Position numbers and translations under genes: made by a program
In this document: piece after piece, positions 11,616 to 23,702 of the stretch
Layout: every line of letters begins with the position of its first letter
Position numbering within the stretch: position 1 is the stretch's first letter
Notes under the pieces: generated by a model
Database searches by the model: none
The model's input: only the letters and a program-made list of their open reading frames with translations
What the model was told of the DNA's origin: nothing
Assembly (NCBI RefSeq): GCF_000264905.1
Contig: NW_006763143.1
Span: forward strand, 1,477,314-1,541,313
Length of the DNA stretch: 64,000 nucleotides
Direction: 5' to 3'
Source: Stereum hirsutum FP-91666 SS1
Taxonomy: Eukaryota; Basidiomycota; Agaricomycetes; Russulales; Stereaceae

Positions 11616-12122
11616 CACGGAGGAATTATCGAACAGATGAAAGTGCGAAAAGAGCTGGGACGTCTTCACACATCACATCACAATATAAGCGGATTTAAAC
11701 TATGATAGTAGTACAGTACATTGCCAATGAAAATTATGACCCAATGGAAAGTGACGTCGACCATGTCGGCAAGCGTACACTCTGAAAAAGAAGGAAATGG
11801 AAGACCGGGCACAGCAATGGGGAAAAAAAGGAAAGCAATGAGGGAGCGAGGAAAACGTGATATGTATGCTACAATGTGAAGGGACAAATGAATGCAAAAA
11901 AAGTAACAGATATCCAAATACGATAGCAATGTGCGCCATGAAGTACAAGACATACGTCTAGACATCTAGGGTAAAGGCGACGAGCAAAACAACACTACTA
12001 ATACACTCCTTCCAATAATGATATCATCTCGGGTCATGAATCGTCTGGTTCAGCCCATACCTCACTTCGCATCACCCAACGACATCCCCCTCTCCTATCG
12101 ATCACCACCGTACAACATCCGC
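11616..12122. other. Convergent 3' intergenic region
   Basis: AT-rich spacer between the EFM3-like gene (+) and the large methyltransferase gene (-). Only short frames are seen; probably both 3' UTRs. Confidence 0.5.
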
Positions 12123-15100
12123 TCATTCCGCCAGCGCAGCCTTGTGAACCTGGAACACTCTGAACGACCTCACACAGATCAAACCCTTCTCACTCTTCTT
12201 CAAATTCTCCACTTGAATCTCTTGCCAATTTGGCGTGGGGATCATCGTCTTACTGTTCCCAGACTTCGAATCGCTGCGCCCCCGACTGGCAAAGGTACCG
12301 CTCCGCGACGAACTCGGCTCATCCACTGTACGGTCGCGTTTGTGCGTATTGGAATTCTCGTCTTTAACACGGTCTTTCCACTGCCACGACGGGTGGAGAG
12401 GCCAATTGAACCTTCGTCTTTCGAATCTGTGAGAATGAAGGATGTCTCGGTGAGCCACTAGATTTGTATCGAGGAGAAAGTTGCACTTACGCTCCATACT
12501 CCCCCAACATATCCTTCAACTCCTCGATCTCTTCCTTGACCGACCATCTCTCCTTCATGACCTTCACACTCTCATTCGTAATCTCTTTCTCTGCATCTGC
12601 CTCGCTCTCCTCGCGCTCTAGCGCCTGCTCCCTCTGCATCTCCCTTATCGCTTCCCTCTCCTGCTCCGTCATGACCTCCGCCTCAGCTTCCTTCTGAGCC
12701 TCCTTCTCCGCCTTCTCCCTGACAAACTCCTCCAAAAGTCTTCCCGAACTCAACACCACCTGCAGATTTCTTCGCACATGCATCTCCAACTCTTCCTCCT
12801 CCATCGGCATGAACACGTCCGGGAACAACACCAACCCGTTCGGCTGGTACGGAGGAGCATAGAACGGCGCGGAGAAGACGGGTTTCTTTGGAGGTGAGGC
12901 AGGTATGGGAGCGGGACGTGGCATTGGTGCGCCTAGCAGCTTTGCGGCTTTGGCGGACATGGTGGTAGGGAATGGAGTGGATCCTGGGATGGAAGGTAGG
13001 GGTTTGTTGGATGACGCCAGTGGGCTATGATGCGGAGGCGTATACGCGTGCATAGCGTGAAAAGACTGCGTGCTGGCGTTAGACGGCGGAGATGAGGGGA
13101 GATGAGGGGAGAACGATGGTGGGCTGGTGGATAAAGGAAGCCCGAAAGCGGCCGTCGTAGTCGCCGAAGCGACGAACCCGTCCGACCCCATCAGCTCTGA
13201 GAACTTCCTACTTCTCATACTCCCCTTGTTACTCTTCACCGTCGAAAACTCATCCTTCTCTCTATCCTTCTTCGTATCCCACTCGACGGTGAACAAAGGC
13301 CAATTACTGTTCTTTCCCTTCTCTTTTTCTTTCTCTTTCAATAACGCATCAACACCCATCTCTTCGAACCATTCTTTGCTCGGCAGACAGACCCTCCTGT
13401 CCTTCGACTTGCGTACGCAGTCCCTCCCGAAGGCAACGACCAACGCCCTCTCCGTCATAATCCTATTATAATCCGACGGATGCGGCTGGATGTTGTACTT
13501 CTCGTTCAGCGCAGTGGCATGCAGAGCCTCAAGGGCGTGCGCCACATCAAGTGAGCGATCGAACTCGCCTTGAGAGTCCTTATGGCCCATGCTCGTATTC
13601 GATGTATCCGTTGAAGAGTACGACTGTCGCTTGGCCTCGGTGTCGGTTTGTTTGGAATCTGAGGAATTGAACGAAGCGTGGGAGTCTGAAGAGTCGAAGT
13701 AGTAGTCCAAGCAGGAATCGTTCGCGCTGGGCCGGCGTGCAGCTACGATTCCGTCGTAAGCATCTTCCTCGTCCTCATCCTCGTTGTCGAACGATGGATC
13801 CAGGTCACGGTCGATGGTGGATATCCGCCTATTAGCGTTCACGGGCGGTGTATCTCGATCCCGCGAGACAGGAGCCAGTGGGGGAGCAGGAATATCCATG
13901 TAGGGGAAGAAGAGCTCATCGTCGATGAGCTCCATACGGCCGTCGGGCGCGAGTACGCGTTCAACTTCGACGAAGAGACGGCGCCACTCTGGTCCTGGGA
14001 TTGCGAGGGTGAGGTTTGCGAGACGGATGAAATCGAAGGAGTCGTTTGGGAAGGGGAGTCGATAATGCAGGCTATGCCCATCGCAAATATCAGGTTTAAG
14101 ACGAAGAAAATCAAGTTAGGAAGGAGAGGGGACGTACAAATCATGTTGAACCCAGCCAATGTTATTGATCACGGAGTCGCTGAGCTCCCAACAGTCCTCT
14201 GCAAGTCGGACCAGGTCGAGGCCTGTGAACTTCGTATTGGGCCACGACCCTGCAGAGTCGACTATCCAATCACCTCGCCCGCATCCGAGGTCGAGGACCC
14301 GTGCTGGCGGTTTATCGCCATAATCGTGAAACGATGGTCCGTGATTGGGAGTCAACCGTCGTAGCAGCATGGTGGTATATCGTTCGCTATAGCCGGATAA
14401 AACCAATAAAAACGTTGGCTTTGTTGTCCAAACGGGAATATGAACTTAAACAATGCTTACTTTTCGAGTGTCGCGTCATCATAAGGCAAGGAATACGGCA
14501 CATTGCAATCCGAATACGGATGATACCTTGTCATCCCATCCCTTCCAATCTTGAAGAACGGCCTCTCTTGGAATGTGCTCCTCCGGTCATCGATATCTCC
14601 CGCGCCCGACTGTTCCTCCCTCGACCACCTTTTTCCACTCACAGGGGCCGCCTCCAATCCCTCCAACACCGACGAGACGCTCGATTGTGGCGAGTGTCCG
14701 AGTCCCGAAAACGTCGGGGATGCAAGCGCTGAGGTGACCGTCGAGTCGCTGTGCTCACCGGACGATCGTCCTTGGAAGAGATTGCCCAGCGAACGCTGTT
14801 TCGTCACTTTGCGAAACAAGGACCCTCCATTGTTGTTGTTCGGGCCAGTGCCGCCGCTGTTGGCCGGCGGCTTATTGTGCGGGAAAGCGATCCCTTGCCG
14901 AGCTGCGGCTCTCGGATCGTCTGCGGAGGGTCTAGGCGACGAGGACGACTCGCCATGGGAGGTGGAAGGACGACGACTGGTTCTGTATTTGGATGGGGCT
15001 TTGGGAGGGGATGATGGGATGAAGGAGTCCGGGAGAGGGAGATGTGGGGTAGATTTCGAATGTACAAGACCTTCCTGCACGGGCTTTGAGCGATCCTTGC

Positions 15101-15428
15101 CCTGCCGTCGCTTTCGGATTAGTGAGGACATAGAGGGTGTATCGAAGACGGTGGTGTCGCGAGACGAGGTTGCGTTGTCGGATGTGGGTTCCTCTTCTTG
15201 CACGTAGTGGGCGTTCAGAGTATCGCGGAAGAGTACAGAAGAGCGATGTATTGGAGCGTCTCCCGGTAAGGAAGCAGAAATGGAATGTGTCCACTGTGAT
15301 ATTCGTTTCCGGTGGTTGGGGCGCGCAGGGTGTGGCGGAGGTGGGACGGGTGGCAATACGGAGTGCGGGAGGGCAGACAGGGGAAAGGAAGAAGAGGAAG
15401 CAGGAGCAGAGTTGGGATTCAGTACCAT
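12123..15428 (-). CDS. Large SAM-dependent methyltransferase-domain protein
   Basis: Predicted 1033-residue protein, four exons on the minus strand: 14461-15428, 14138-14386, 12491-14071 and 12123-12426. A 300-residue Ser/Pro/Arg-rich disordered N-terminus leads to YHPYSDCNVPYSLPYD, then a Rossmann-type methyltransferase core: motif I VLDLGCGRG at about residues 353-361, FTGLDLV, and across intron 2 LPFPNDSFDFIRLANLTLAI followed by EWRRLFVEVERVLAPDG. A long low-complexity insertion (acidic DNEDEDEEDAYDG, later Pro/Ser-rich and Glu-rich coiled segments) separates the core from a conserved C-terminal exon with RRRFNWPLHPSWQWK and a final WQEIQVENLKKSEKGLICVR block. This arrangement is seen in basidiomycete methyltransferases of unknown substrate. 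The start at 15428 (MVLNPNS) is preferred; an in-frame ATG 39 nt upstream is possible. Confidence 0.8.
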
Positions 15429-15810
15429 TGTGGGATTTATAAGCACTGCAAGAGTTGAATGACACAATGTTCAAAACCGACGTTTGTCGATCGTGGCTAG
15501 TTTGCCTCGTGCCAGGCTTGCTTGGTTACAGGTATCGAGGAGAACAATGCACGGATAATGCCAAGTGTCCGACGGGACAAAGAGGATCGGATGCGCAGAA
15601 CACAATGAGAAGTCCCTTTCAGGCGAGTCCTTTGGGAAAGACCAGATTCGAAGTATTACTTCCTAGTTTGGCGTTCAGAAGAACGTAGGAGTCGAGGAAA
15701 GGGCAAGCTCAGGCTGCCTCAGATGTTACTGCCAGCGTAGATGGTGGTAGTGGGGAGAGAAGGGGTTCGCGGCAGCGCCAGCGCGCGCGAGAGCAGGCTA
15801 TGATAAATGG

Positions 15811-16149
15811 TGTGTATGCGCATCATGATGTGCGGCTATAGCTGGGTTTTCGATTGAGTGTGTGGGTCTGACTGTGCGCTTTGACAGATGATAGCCCGCC
15901 TCCTTCGGCACCCGGCGTTCGGCTCAGCCCGGATGCTTTCAAAGGCTTTGCTCTCAAACCCGTCCACTCCGGCCAATCAAACTTCCTTCCAAGATTCCAA
16001 GTACACAGCTCTTCTCACCCCTTGCTATTCGCGAATATATCGGTTTCTCGACAGGTATATTCGGGCCAAGGTACTCCAAGGTCACAGTTACTAGTACGCT
16101 ACTCAGTCTATTTGGATAAACGCCTGCTCTCTGACGACGCACGGTGGTA
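15811..16149 (+). CDS. Possible small spliced gene of unknown function
   Basis: Weak candidate in the 900-bp gap between the large methyltransferase and SF3b5 genes. An ATG near 15811 (ATG ATA AAT G, then GTGTGT donor) can be spliced to the acceptor ending at 15887 and again across a GTACAC...GACAG intron near 16001-16054, giving about 70 residues with SPDAFKGFALKPVHSGQSNF and ending in DARW at a TAG. An alternative frame from the ATG at 15888 encodes an Arg/Leu-rich start resembling a mitochondrial presequence. Neither was recognised as a known family, and both could be chance. Confidence 0.2.
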
Positions 16150-16328
16150 GGAGGGACATCACATGAAGATTGCAATAGCCATACGTTCTAGGAAGACCTG
16201 GCTCAAGACCCCTCGTTGAACCATAAATACCATATGCCCTGCTTTGCCAATACCAGAAGCCGTGATCATCAGTTCTCGTATCGCCTCGACAATTCTACCG
16301 CCATGCATGCACCGCTTTGAGGATAAGC

Positions 16329-16961
16329 TCATTCTTCATCCTTAGCCGGAGGAGGTCCACACGGCTGCAGCATACGCTACGAGTCCAGAAGATAAAATCA
16401 TAGAGCATATCAGCGTTCAGCATCAATCAAACATCATGACTGGCAGGGCAAAGAGCGAACGTGGCGCACCTCGGTCATTTCGAACTTGACTCGCCCGGTG
16501 GCCTCTCCATCGGCGATGGCGAGGTAGGACGCGAGCGTAGGGTGACCTACGATGGAAGCAAGGGTATCACGGTGTTGGTGCGTCAACCAGTCGCTGAACC
16601 GGCAATGCAAAACATACGTCGTGTGAGCCTCTGGTCAGCCATGCTGTACAAGATCAAATGCTCACTATTTGCTCAGATCCGCGTGTCCTGGTGATATAAT
16701 TCGGTATCAGTGGTCGATTATCATAGGAGTATACGATAGCACAATATCAAGTTGTGCGGAAGGCGAACTCACCAGTCCCAGTGTATCGTGCATGGACTGT
16801 GCGGGAAAGAAGTCAGTGAGAATGCGACGGCCGCACAGCATGAGAATAGACACTGACGATGCTCCAATTGAGTGTTCGCAGTATATCTCAGTTCGGAGGA
16901 CTGTATGATAGAAATATCAGTATACGACGTGGCAGAATAAGGTGCGATGGTGACAGACCAT
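16329..16961 (-). CDS. YSF3: Splicing factor 3B subunit 5 (SF3b10/Ysf3)
   Basis: Predicted 87-residue subunit of the SF3b complex of the U2 snRNP, which helps U2 bind the branch site. No single long frame exists. The gene is six small exons on the minus strand: 16959-16961 (the ATG alone), 16858-16900, 16773-16796, 16666-16687, 16470-16593 and 16329-16376. Spliced together they read MSSELRYTANTQLEHL, then HARYTGTGHADLSKYDWLT, HQHRDTLASIVGHP and the family-defining C-terminus MLQPCGPPPAKDEE. Length (87 versus 86 in human) and the YxGTGHAD, HQHRD and MLQPCGPP signatures make the call firm. Every intron is GT-AG in correct phase. The first intron directly follows the start codon, and exons of 24 and 22 nt are unusually short. 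Confidence 0.93.
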
Positions 16962-17272
16962 GATCAAGCTGAGTGGTGGCGAGAAAGTGGCGAGTTCGAA
17001 AGGGCGAGCGGGTCGACGTGATTTACAAATTAGAAGAGCGGAGATAAGATAAGATTGAATCGCAGGATTATTATGTATATCATTGTAGGTCCTCTCTTTC
17101 TACGTAACTCGTGGCATCCCTTGCTCTGCAGCATTATCTCCTTGATTCCAGTGCTCATCATTCATTAAGCATTTAGCCATACGGAGGTGATATATGTCTC
17201 TGTTTCACCATCAAAACATTCATATTGTATAGCATGACACCATTGAACTGACACCCGTCGCTCTCCTCATCC
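16962..17272. other. Promoter/intergenic region between SF3b5 and GSKIP-domain genes
   Basis: About 310 bp upstream of SF3b5 and downstream of the GSKIP-domain gene. No coding frame of note is seen. Confidence 0.45.
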
Positions 17273-17830
17273 TCAAGCCTCGCTCAAGCTCTCCAACTTC
17301 GCCAACAGCACTTCATGCCTCTTCGCGCTGTATGCCATACTCCTAGAGTCCAGGAATCCCTCTACAGTCTCATATATCTTCGCACCGTCCTCCGAAGTCG
17401 CCTGTAAATGTCCATCAGCGACAAATGGTCAGCTCAACTGTCATTCATTACCCAGATGCACACTATCACTGGCAGCGCACGGACCAGCGAGGATGCTGGC
17501 ATTTCGACGTGGCATGGTGCTGACATTATGTACTACAATTCGAAGGCGGACAGCACATAGTGCGATTCAAGCGCTCACACGTCTCGTGTAGTCCAGGGAT
17601 TCAGATGTAGAGGAACAGGAAAAGAGTAACTTAGACTGAACTTGATACCCTGCACCATTCAGCACGACCTCCACCGTTTGATCCTCCAACAGAGCGACTT
17701 GAGCAATCGCTTCAGTGTTTGTGTTGGACACGACACGGAAGGATTTGATCGCTCCCAGGTTTAGTTGCTCCTCCAGGGAGTTCTGGAGTTCATCGACGAA
17801 GAATTTTTGTGGGCGTTGTCCAGGCAACAT
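17273..17830 (-). CDS. GSKIP-domain protein
   Basis: Predicted 126-residue protein of the GSKIP fold (GSK3beta-interaction-protein domain, also found in Clu/TIF31 proteins). Exon 1 is 17579-17830 and exon 2 is 17273-17401 on the minus strand. Exon 1 encodes FFVDELQNSLEEQL, then SFRVVSNTNTEAIAQVALLEDQTVEVVLNGAGYQV; exon 2 encodes KIYETVEGFLDSRSMAYSAKRHEVLLAKLESLSEA. The central part is less certain: the family normally has little between GYQV and KIYETVE, so a donor closer to 17640 (after GAGYQ) is an alternative to the strong GTGAGC donor at 17578. The gene is head to head with C1D. The cellular role of stand-alone fungal versions is not established. Confidence 0.68.
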
Positions 17831-17940
17831 GGGTGGATCGTAAAGAGGACGAGTGAGGCTTGCGGGCGAGAGTATGACAATGATATATGTTTATTGCAGC
17901 GAAGACCTGGCGTTGACGAGGTCAAGGAGGACGTCGTTGT

Positions 17941-17948
17941 ATTTATAG
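17941..17948 (-). promoter_or_regulatory. TATA box of the GSKIP-domain gene
   Basis: CTATAAAT on the minus strand lies about 111 bp upstream of the ATG at 17830, inside the 266-bp bidirectional interval shared with C1D. Confidence 0.4.
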
Positions 17949-18096
17949 GATCTGATCGACCTCGTAAGACATCTGAAGCCGCAAGATAAGATTAGATTAC
18001 TCAATTTCGAAATCAAGCCCGATCTTTCTGCGTTCTCAACGACTTTTCGCCACACCACAACCTCATTTACCAGACCTCATCCTCCTAACAAAGAAA

Positions 18097-19421
18097 ATGG
18101 CCGACGACACCTCAAAAGTAAAGGCAAAAGCGGACACACTCTCGAACTCCCTCTCTCAACTCGAATCCACCCTCGAGCCCCTCTTCGCCAAATCTCTGCC
18201 CGAAACCACCCTCGGTCTGGATACAATCCAACAGGCGAAGCTTCAAGTGGCGATCCCGTACTTAGTCTATGATCTCGTCTTCAGTAGGTCTCATTATTGG
18301 CCTCCGCTCCGTATCTGCTCTGTATTCTTGCCTTTGCGGGAAATCATAAATAGAGGGCTTTGCTAACAATGACCACCACAGTCTACCTCAAAACGCGGGG
18401 TATCGACCCTAAGACCCACCCCGTTATCGCAGAACTCGTACGCGTTCCACTTCACACCCCATCGCAGATACACCTCTTCATTTCTTTCTTGAAACTCTAT
18501 AGGACAGGATCCGTCAATACTTTGATAAAATCAAAGAAGCCGAGGATCCCGCCAAACGTACGTCCTAGGCTCCCCCTCTTTGTTCACCGTAGTCCTCTGC
18601 TCCTCCCCTTTTCTTTAATATTCACACGAATATGGTCCCGTAACTTACATGTCTTATTTTGTGCAAATCAACAGGCTCCCTCGTCGTAGACAAAGCCGCC
18701 GCCGGACGTTTCATCAAACACGCCATCTCCCAAGCTCGCGCCCTCGCCGATCCTCCAGCGCCTTCCGTCCCAGGCCCTTCCACCTCCACCTCCACCTCCA
18801 CCTCCACTCCTTCTGCCGCCAATGTTACTGTCCCAGTGAAAGTTACTGCGAAAATGCTTGCTCGGGCGCAGTATGAGAAAGAGATGAGAGAGGCTGACGA
18901 GGCTGGAGAGGAAGAGGACGACGAGGGTTTGGAGATGTATGATGGCGAAGGTGATGTAGGGGTCGAATATGAGGATGAGAGTGGGGTGGCATCAGATGGC
19001 TCAACGGGGAAGAAGAACAAAGGGAAGGGTAAGGCTCTGGAAATCGACGACGACGCTCCGGAAGTGGCGACGATAGGTTCCAAACGTCGACGGCCACCTG
19101 TGGACGTGTTCGCAGGTACGTCCCGTTCCATAAATTAATCTCACCGTCTTTCATTATTTTCTAGGTTATCGCTCACTGACTTCACCTCTGACCTCCACAG
19201 GATACGGTGAAGACACGCTTGGCTCCGCGACCCCGACAACAACAACACCTGGACCACCCACTGCCACCAAACGAGTCAAGCTCCAAGCAGTTGAGAACGA
19301 CGACGCCGCCAGTTCAGGTTCAGGCTGGAATACGCCCGTCGATACTTCGGACGGGAACTCGAAGAGCAAGAAGGGCGGCAAGAAGAAGAAAAAGTCGAAA
19401 GCATCGCCGATATCTGGGTGA
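18097..19421 (+). CDS. LRP1: C1D/Lrp1 (Rrp47) nuclear exosome cofactor, Sas10/C1D family
   Basis: Predicted 319-residue nuclear RNA-processing factor. Family members bind the exonuclease Rrp6 and help the exosome process rRNA and snoRNA. Exons: 18097-18283, 18382-18437, 18503-18557, 18675-19115 and 19201-19421. The N-terminal helical C1D domain (about residues 1-115) has LSQLESTLEPLF, KLQVAIPYLVYDLVFIYLKT, GIDPKTHPVIAEL, DRIRQYFDKIKEAEDP and VVDKAAAGRFIKHAI, all typical. The second half is a low-complexity tail: Ser/Thr repeats, an acidic stretch (GEEEDDEGLEMYDGEGD), then Lys-rich blocks including KKGGKKKKKSK near the end, fitting RNA binding and nuclear targeting. The start is supported by a short clean 5' leader, and the gene is divergent from the GSKIP-domain gene. 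Confidence 0.88.
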
Positions 19422-20177
19422 AGGCGCTGTGTCCACTTGTCTCCTTCCTTCCTGAGTTGCGTAGTTTTGTGAGGTTTTTTTTTGGATTATATACAGTGCT
19501 TTCAGCATGTTGACCCACCGTGATCCATCTGTCACTCACAACCTCACAACATATACACAAAAATCAACGGCAGCTGTACATTATAACCAACGCATACATA
19601 CATGGTGTAAACACGAACAAAAGGAAAGAGACACAAAAGAAGAAAAAAAGTCTTCAAATGCCAATGAACATTGAACGTCGAACGCCCTTGTCAAAATGGT
19701 GCAGAGTGCTAGCGGAAACCGGAGGGCAAGTAGGTACTAATAATGCATGAACGGAGCGGTGAAGACTAACGGAGTAAGAGATGGAGAGAGGAATAAAATA
19801 CACGCGGGCTGGAGCAGATTCATCGCCCGTTACTGTCTATGTAGGCTGTACAAAAAAAAACACATAATCTGGAGGGAGAGAGAGAGGGGAGACAGAATGA
19901 GAGAGATGTATATATGGACCGTGGAGGGACCTGTATGAGCGAGACAAAGAGAGAGGAAGACCGACTAACTGGAGCCCTATGGCCCAGCGGCCAATGTAAA
20001 GTCGTGAGATCGTAACGCACCAAACCCGCCAGCTCCTGTCCTCGTCCCCACAGGCCACCTAGCAACCCAACAGCACAGATACACAAGCACCGATAACCAG
20101 TAGTACAAGCAGAGTATACAACACTATAACACAGAGAAAGAAACGATGGTAACACAGAAAGCAGAGCAACTCACATC
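19422..20177. other. Convergent 3' intergenic region
   Basis: A-rich spacer (runs of AAAG and GAGA) between the C1D (+) and F-box (-) genes. Short frames only; probably holds both 3' UTRs. Confidence 0.5.
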
Positions 20178-23100
20178 TCACATAATCGTACACCCATCCC
20201 TCTCATTATGCAAATCCAACAAGCTCGGCGTATTCGCACCACCAGCAGAGCCCCTCAACCTCCCGTTCCCCCCACCAGGCGACCACCACCTCGCCCTCCC
20301 AGCCCCCAAACCCGCCGCCCCTATCCCCCTACTCCCACCTCCCCCAATCCCCGTCCCAAGACCTGACCCACCCTCCTCATCACCCACCGCATCCGTCTCC
20401 AAATCCGTATCTCTATCTCTATCTCTCCCTCCCAAAGCTGCCTTCCTCGTCCTCTTCCTCTTCGCCCTCGCAGCGGTGACCGCATCCACGCTCTGCCACG
20501 AATAAAACGTCTTCACGACCACCCTGCCCTCATCGCACTCATCCATCCCGACTCCGAGCCCCTCATCGTCCCTCCCGTCCAAATACCCCAACTTCCGCGT
20601 CTCGAACTTCCGCTGGCCCTTCCTCGCCCTGACCTTATCCTCGCCCGCCAGTTCCTTCAACACGCCCTCACCGACGGAGCGACAGTCGATAGCGACGACG
20701 GTGGCATCTCGGATTGAACGTTCCCGAGCGCGATTGACGAACGTTTTGAGCGTGGGGCCGGAGAGACGGGTGCTGTCCGCTTCGAGGACTTTGAGGTGGT
20801 GACAGTTGGTGATGAGGGCTAGGAAGGCTTCGTTGCTCAGATGGACGGCGTACGAGACGACGAGATGTTCGAGCTTCGAGCCTGGTTCGCCTTCTCCTTC
20901 CTCCTCCCGCTCCTCCTCACCATCGTCTTCCTCACCGTGAGACCTCGAAGGCGTGAGCGCCTCAAGCACCTTATCCGTAATCTCGCTCGCATCCTCCAGA
21001 TCCACCTTCCTAATCCCCGGAAGCGTCTCCAAAAGCCTAACGAGCCCCTCATCCTTCATCTCCGCCCCTATCCCCCCAAGCTCCAACATCTCCAACCTCG
21101 GCATCGCATACGCAAGGTGCGAACACGCTATATCCGTCAACAGCCCACAACTCGAAAGCGATAAATGCCTCAGCCGCGTCACCCGCCTCCGATACCGATT
21201 CGCAGCGTATCCGTTCGAATCGTATTCCCTCCCCGCCTCGCGCGCCGACAACACGACGGTCTCCATCTCCGGGTCCAGGACGTCCACCATGTCGCTCATA
21301 TCGAGCGGACAGGCCGTGAACGCCTCGATCGAGGAATTATGCAGATCCTTGCAGTAGCTCAAATCGAGCACCTCGATTCCTGGCGCCACCCTCCCCAGAC
21401 TCTCCATCATCCCGTCCGTGATACCCTTCAGACCCGAAAGCCTCAACTCCCTCAGCTTGAGCGCTTTCTGATCCCTGAGCGCGAACGCGGCCATGGATCG
21501 GATTCCGGCGCCGGAAATGAGCTTACAGCGGCTCATGTCGAGCACTTCGAGTACTTTGCACGACTCGTAGATGATCTCGCAGGTCTCGTTCGTCACTGCG
21601 TTCAGGGCGCGCAGTTTCAGGACGTTTAGGAGGGGAGAGCGCCGGAGGAGGTGGTGCAGTGCGGGCGTGGTTAGGGATGAACAGCCGGTGAGGTCGACGG
21701 AGGTGAGGAGCGTGTTGTTGGCTGTGGTGGAGCGGAGAGAGAGGCTGTCGGTGAGGGTTTGCAGGGAGGAGGGGAGGAAAGAGGTGTGGCCTGCGAGGGA
21801 GAGCGTCTTGATGAACGGTCCTGCGGATTTGGCGATATGCATTATCTGCGAAGGTGGCATCTTCGGGAACGGTCGCACATCAAGGTCCGTCCAAAGCTGG
21901 CCGTCGAAGACGAGTCCCATCCATGACTTGCACACCTATCGAGTCCAGTGCAGGAAAAAAACCAAAAGTGTCACCACACCGTTTCACTCAAAGTCAGGGG
22001 TTGGAGCGTAAACTCACCCTACTCATCCTAACGAGTTCCCTAACCCCCTGCTCGCGCCCCACCCATCTATTCTTAGACGACCCCGCCTTATGCACCGTCC
22101 ACCTACCCTCGCCCATCCGCCTTACATGTTCCTCCTCCCTCCCATGCACCAAACACGCAAAAACGTGGAGCCGCACCTCGCGCGGCAACATCTCCTCGAA
22201 CGCACTCCTCAGCTTCTCAGGCTTCTCCTCAAACGCATTCCTCGGCTTGCTCTCCTGCTCCACAGCCACAGCCTTGACGGGGAAAGTCAAGGCGAGAGGT
22301 AAAGGCACGAAGACGTCGCTATGCGTGAGCGAGGGCGAGAGGGGAACGAGATCGAGAGCGGAGACGAGTGGGAAGGGAGAGGAGTAGGAACGGCCTTTGC
22401 CTTTGAGGTTGAGGGGGAATGCGGATTCGCGCGTGGGGCGGGGGATATGCCTTTGAACTTGGGATGTGGATATGGATGTGGATGTGGATTGGGAGGAGGG
22501 GTGGGTTTGGATGGGCGGGTAGTAAGATTCCGCGACGGGCAGTTCTTGAGCCATAATCTGCTCGATATCGACATTAAAACAGTTAGGGATACTGCTCGAT
22601 GGACTGGGCGAATTTGAGTGGCCGCCATCCCTATCCCTATCTGACCTCCGTCTCCAAGGCGTGAAGCAACCGACTTCACAAGCCTGGATCGAATCAAAGT
22701 CAAAGTCGAATCTCCCGTCTACATACGGTGAAGGAGAGGGTGTAGCGGAAGGGGAGGGCGTAGGACTGTTGGTGGTGATGGCAGAAGAGGGCGATTGATC
22801 CCCGCGCTTGAAGAGCTTGCGCGCGAGTGTAGACGGGCCTCTAGTATTAGCAGAAACGGAGGTGAGACGCATCCTGACGCGGGACACGGATCGTGCGGCG
22901 ACGGAATGCGTAGAATGCATAGAAAGATTAGAGAGCGATCTGCGTCTGGAGGGCATCCGGATGAGGACTGGCATCGGGTTCGGAGTGTTGTCTTGTGCTT
23001 GTGCTGGAGAGGGGGTGACGGGAGACTGAGATTGAGCCGTCGTGGTCTCCACGGGACTAGGATCTTGACCGGTCGTTGTGGCGGTGGTGTAGATAGAGCC

Positions 23101-23637
23101 GAAAGAGGACGGACCTGGGTCGTTGGAAGAAGAGAACGTGGATGGAGAGCCAGAACCGTACATATCGTCGTAGCTGAATTCGGTGGGCGAGAACGTCAGA
23201 GGGGGAAGAGTCGGCGGTAGATCTCTGCCTTTGCCTTTGCCTTTGTCGCTGGTGGTGGTGAAAGGGAGGTCGTCATCTTGGAGGGACATAGACATGGAGA
23301 TGTCGTGTGTTGGGTGATAGGATCCGAAATCGGGGTCATGAGAGGTGAAAGGGGATGATGCGTCGGGTGATGTCACGGTAGGATGGGTGAAGCCTGCCTC
23401 GGAATCGAAAGACATGGAGAACAGATCCGCATGTTCTTCGTCTTCTTCGAGAGCCCCCCTAGCTGCTCTAGAGACTCCCTTTCCCTTGTCGATAGCGATT
23501 GGAGACGAAGGCGAGTCGGCAGACGAAGAGGAAGAGGAAGATGGTTCGTTAGGGGTAGGGGGCGGCAGAGAGACTCTGGGACCGTCCGAGACGACGTGCT
23601 CGAGACTGGCCGTCGAGGTAGAGAAGTCGCCGTCCAT
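20178..23637 (-). CDS. F-box/leucine-rich-repeat protein with C-terminal CaaX box
   Basis: Predicted 1125-residue substrate receptor of an SCF ubiquitin ligase, two exons on the minus strand: 22018-23637 and 20178-21935. Residues 1-480 are Ser/Pro-rich and probably disordered. The F-box begins at about 484 with LPREVRLHVFACLV, has an insertion of about 30 residues, and continues with ELVRMSR joined across the intron to VCKSWMGLVFDGQLWTDLD. LRRs of the AMN1/FBXL type follow: LTSVDLTGCSSLTTPAL, VLDMSRCKLISGAG, VLDLSYCKDLHN, HLSLSSCGLLTDIA, MLELGGIG, VDLEDASEITDKVL. A basic RAKRKRTRKA stretch and a Gly-rich region come before the last four residues, Cys-Thr-Ile-Met, a good prenylation (CaaX) signal that would place the protein at a membrane, as in prenylated FBXL2-type proteins. 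Substrate unknown. Confidence 0.86.
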
Positions 23638-23692
23638 GTCTAAGCTACTGGGACGGGCAACAGAGGAGGCCTGAGGGAGAGAGAGAAGAGGG

Positions 23693-23702
23693 CTTTATAA
23701 AG
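23693..23702 (-). promoter_or_regulatory. TATA box of the F-box/LRR gene
   Basis: The palindromic CTTTATAAAG lies about 56 bp upstream of the ATG at 23637 on the minus strand. Confidence 0.45.

Noticed and set aside
14551..15207. 218-codon plus-strand frame opposite the large methyltransferase
   Set aside because: It is antisense to the Ser/Pro-rich N-terminal exon, where codon bias keeps the opposite frame open.
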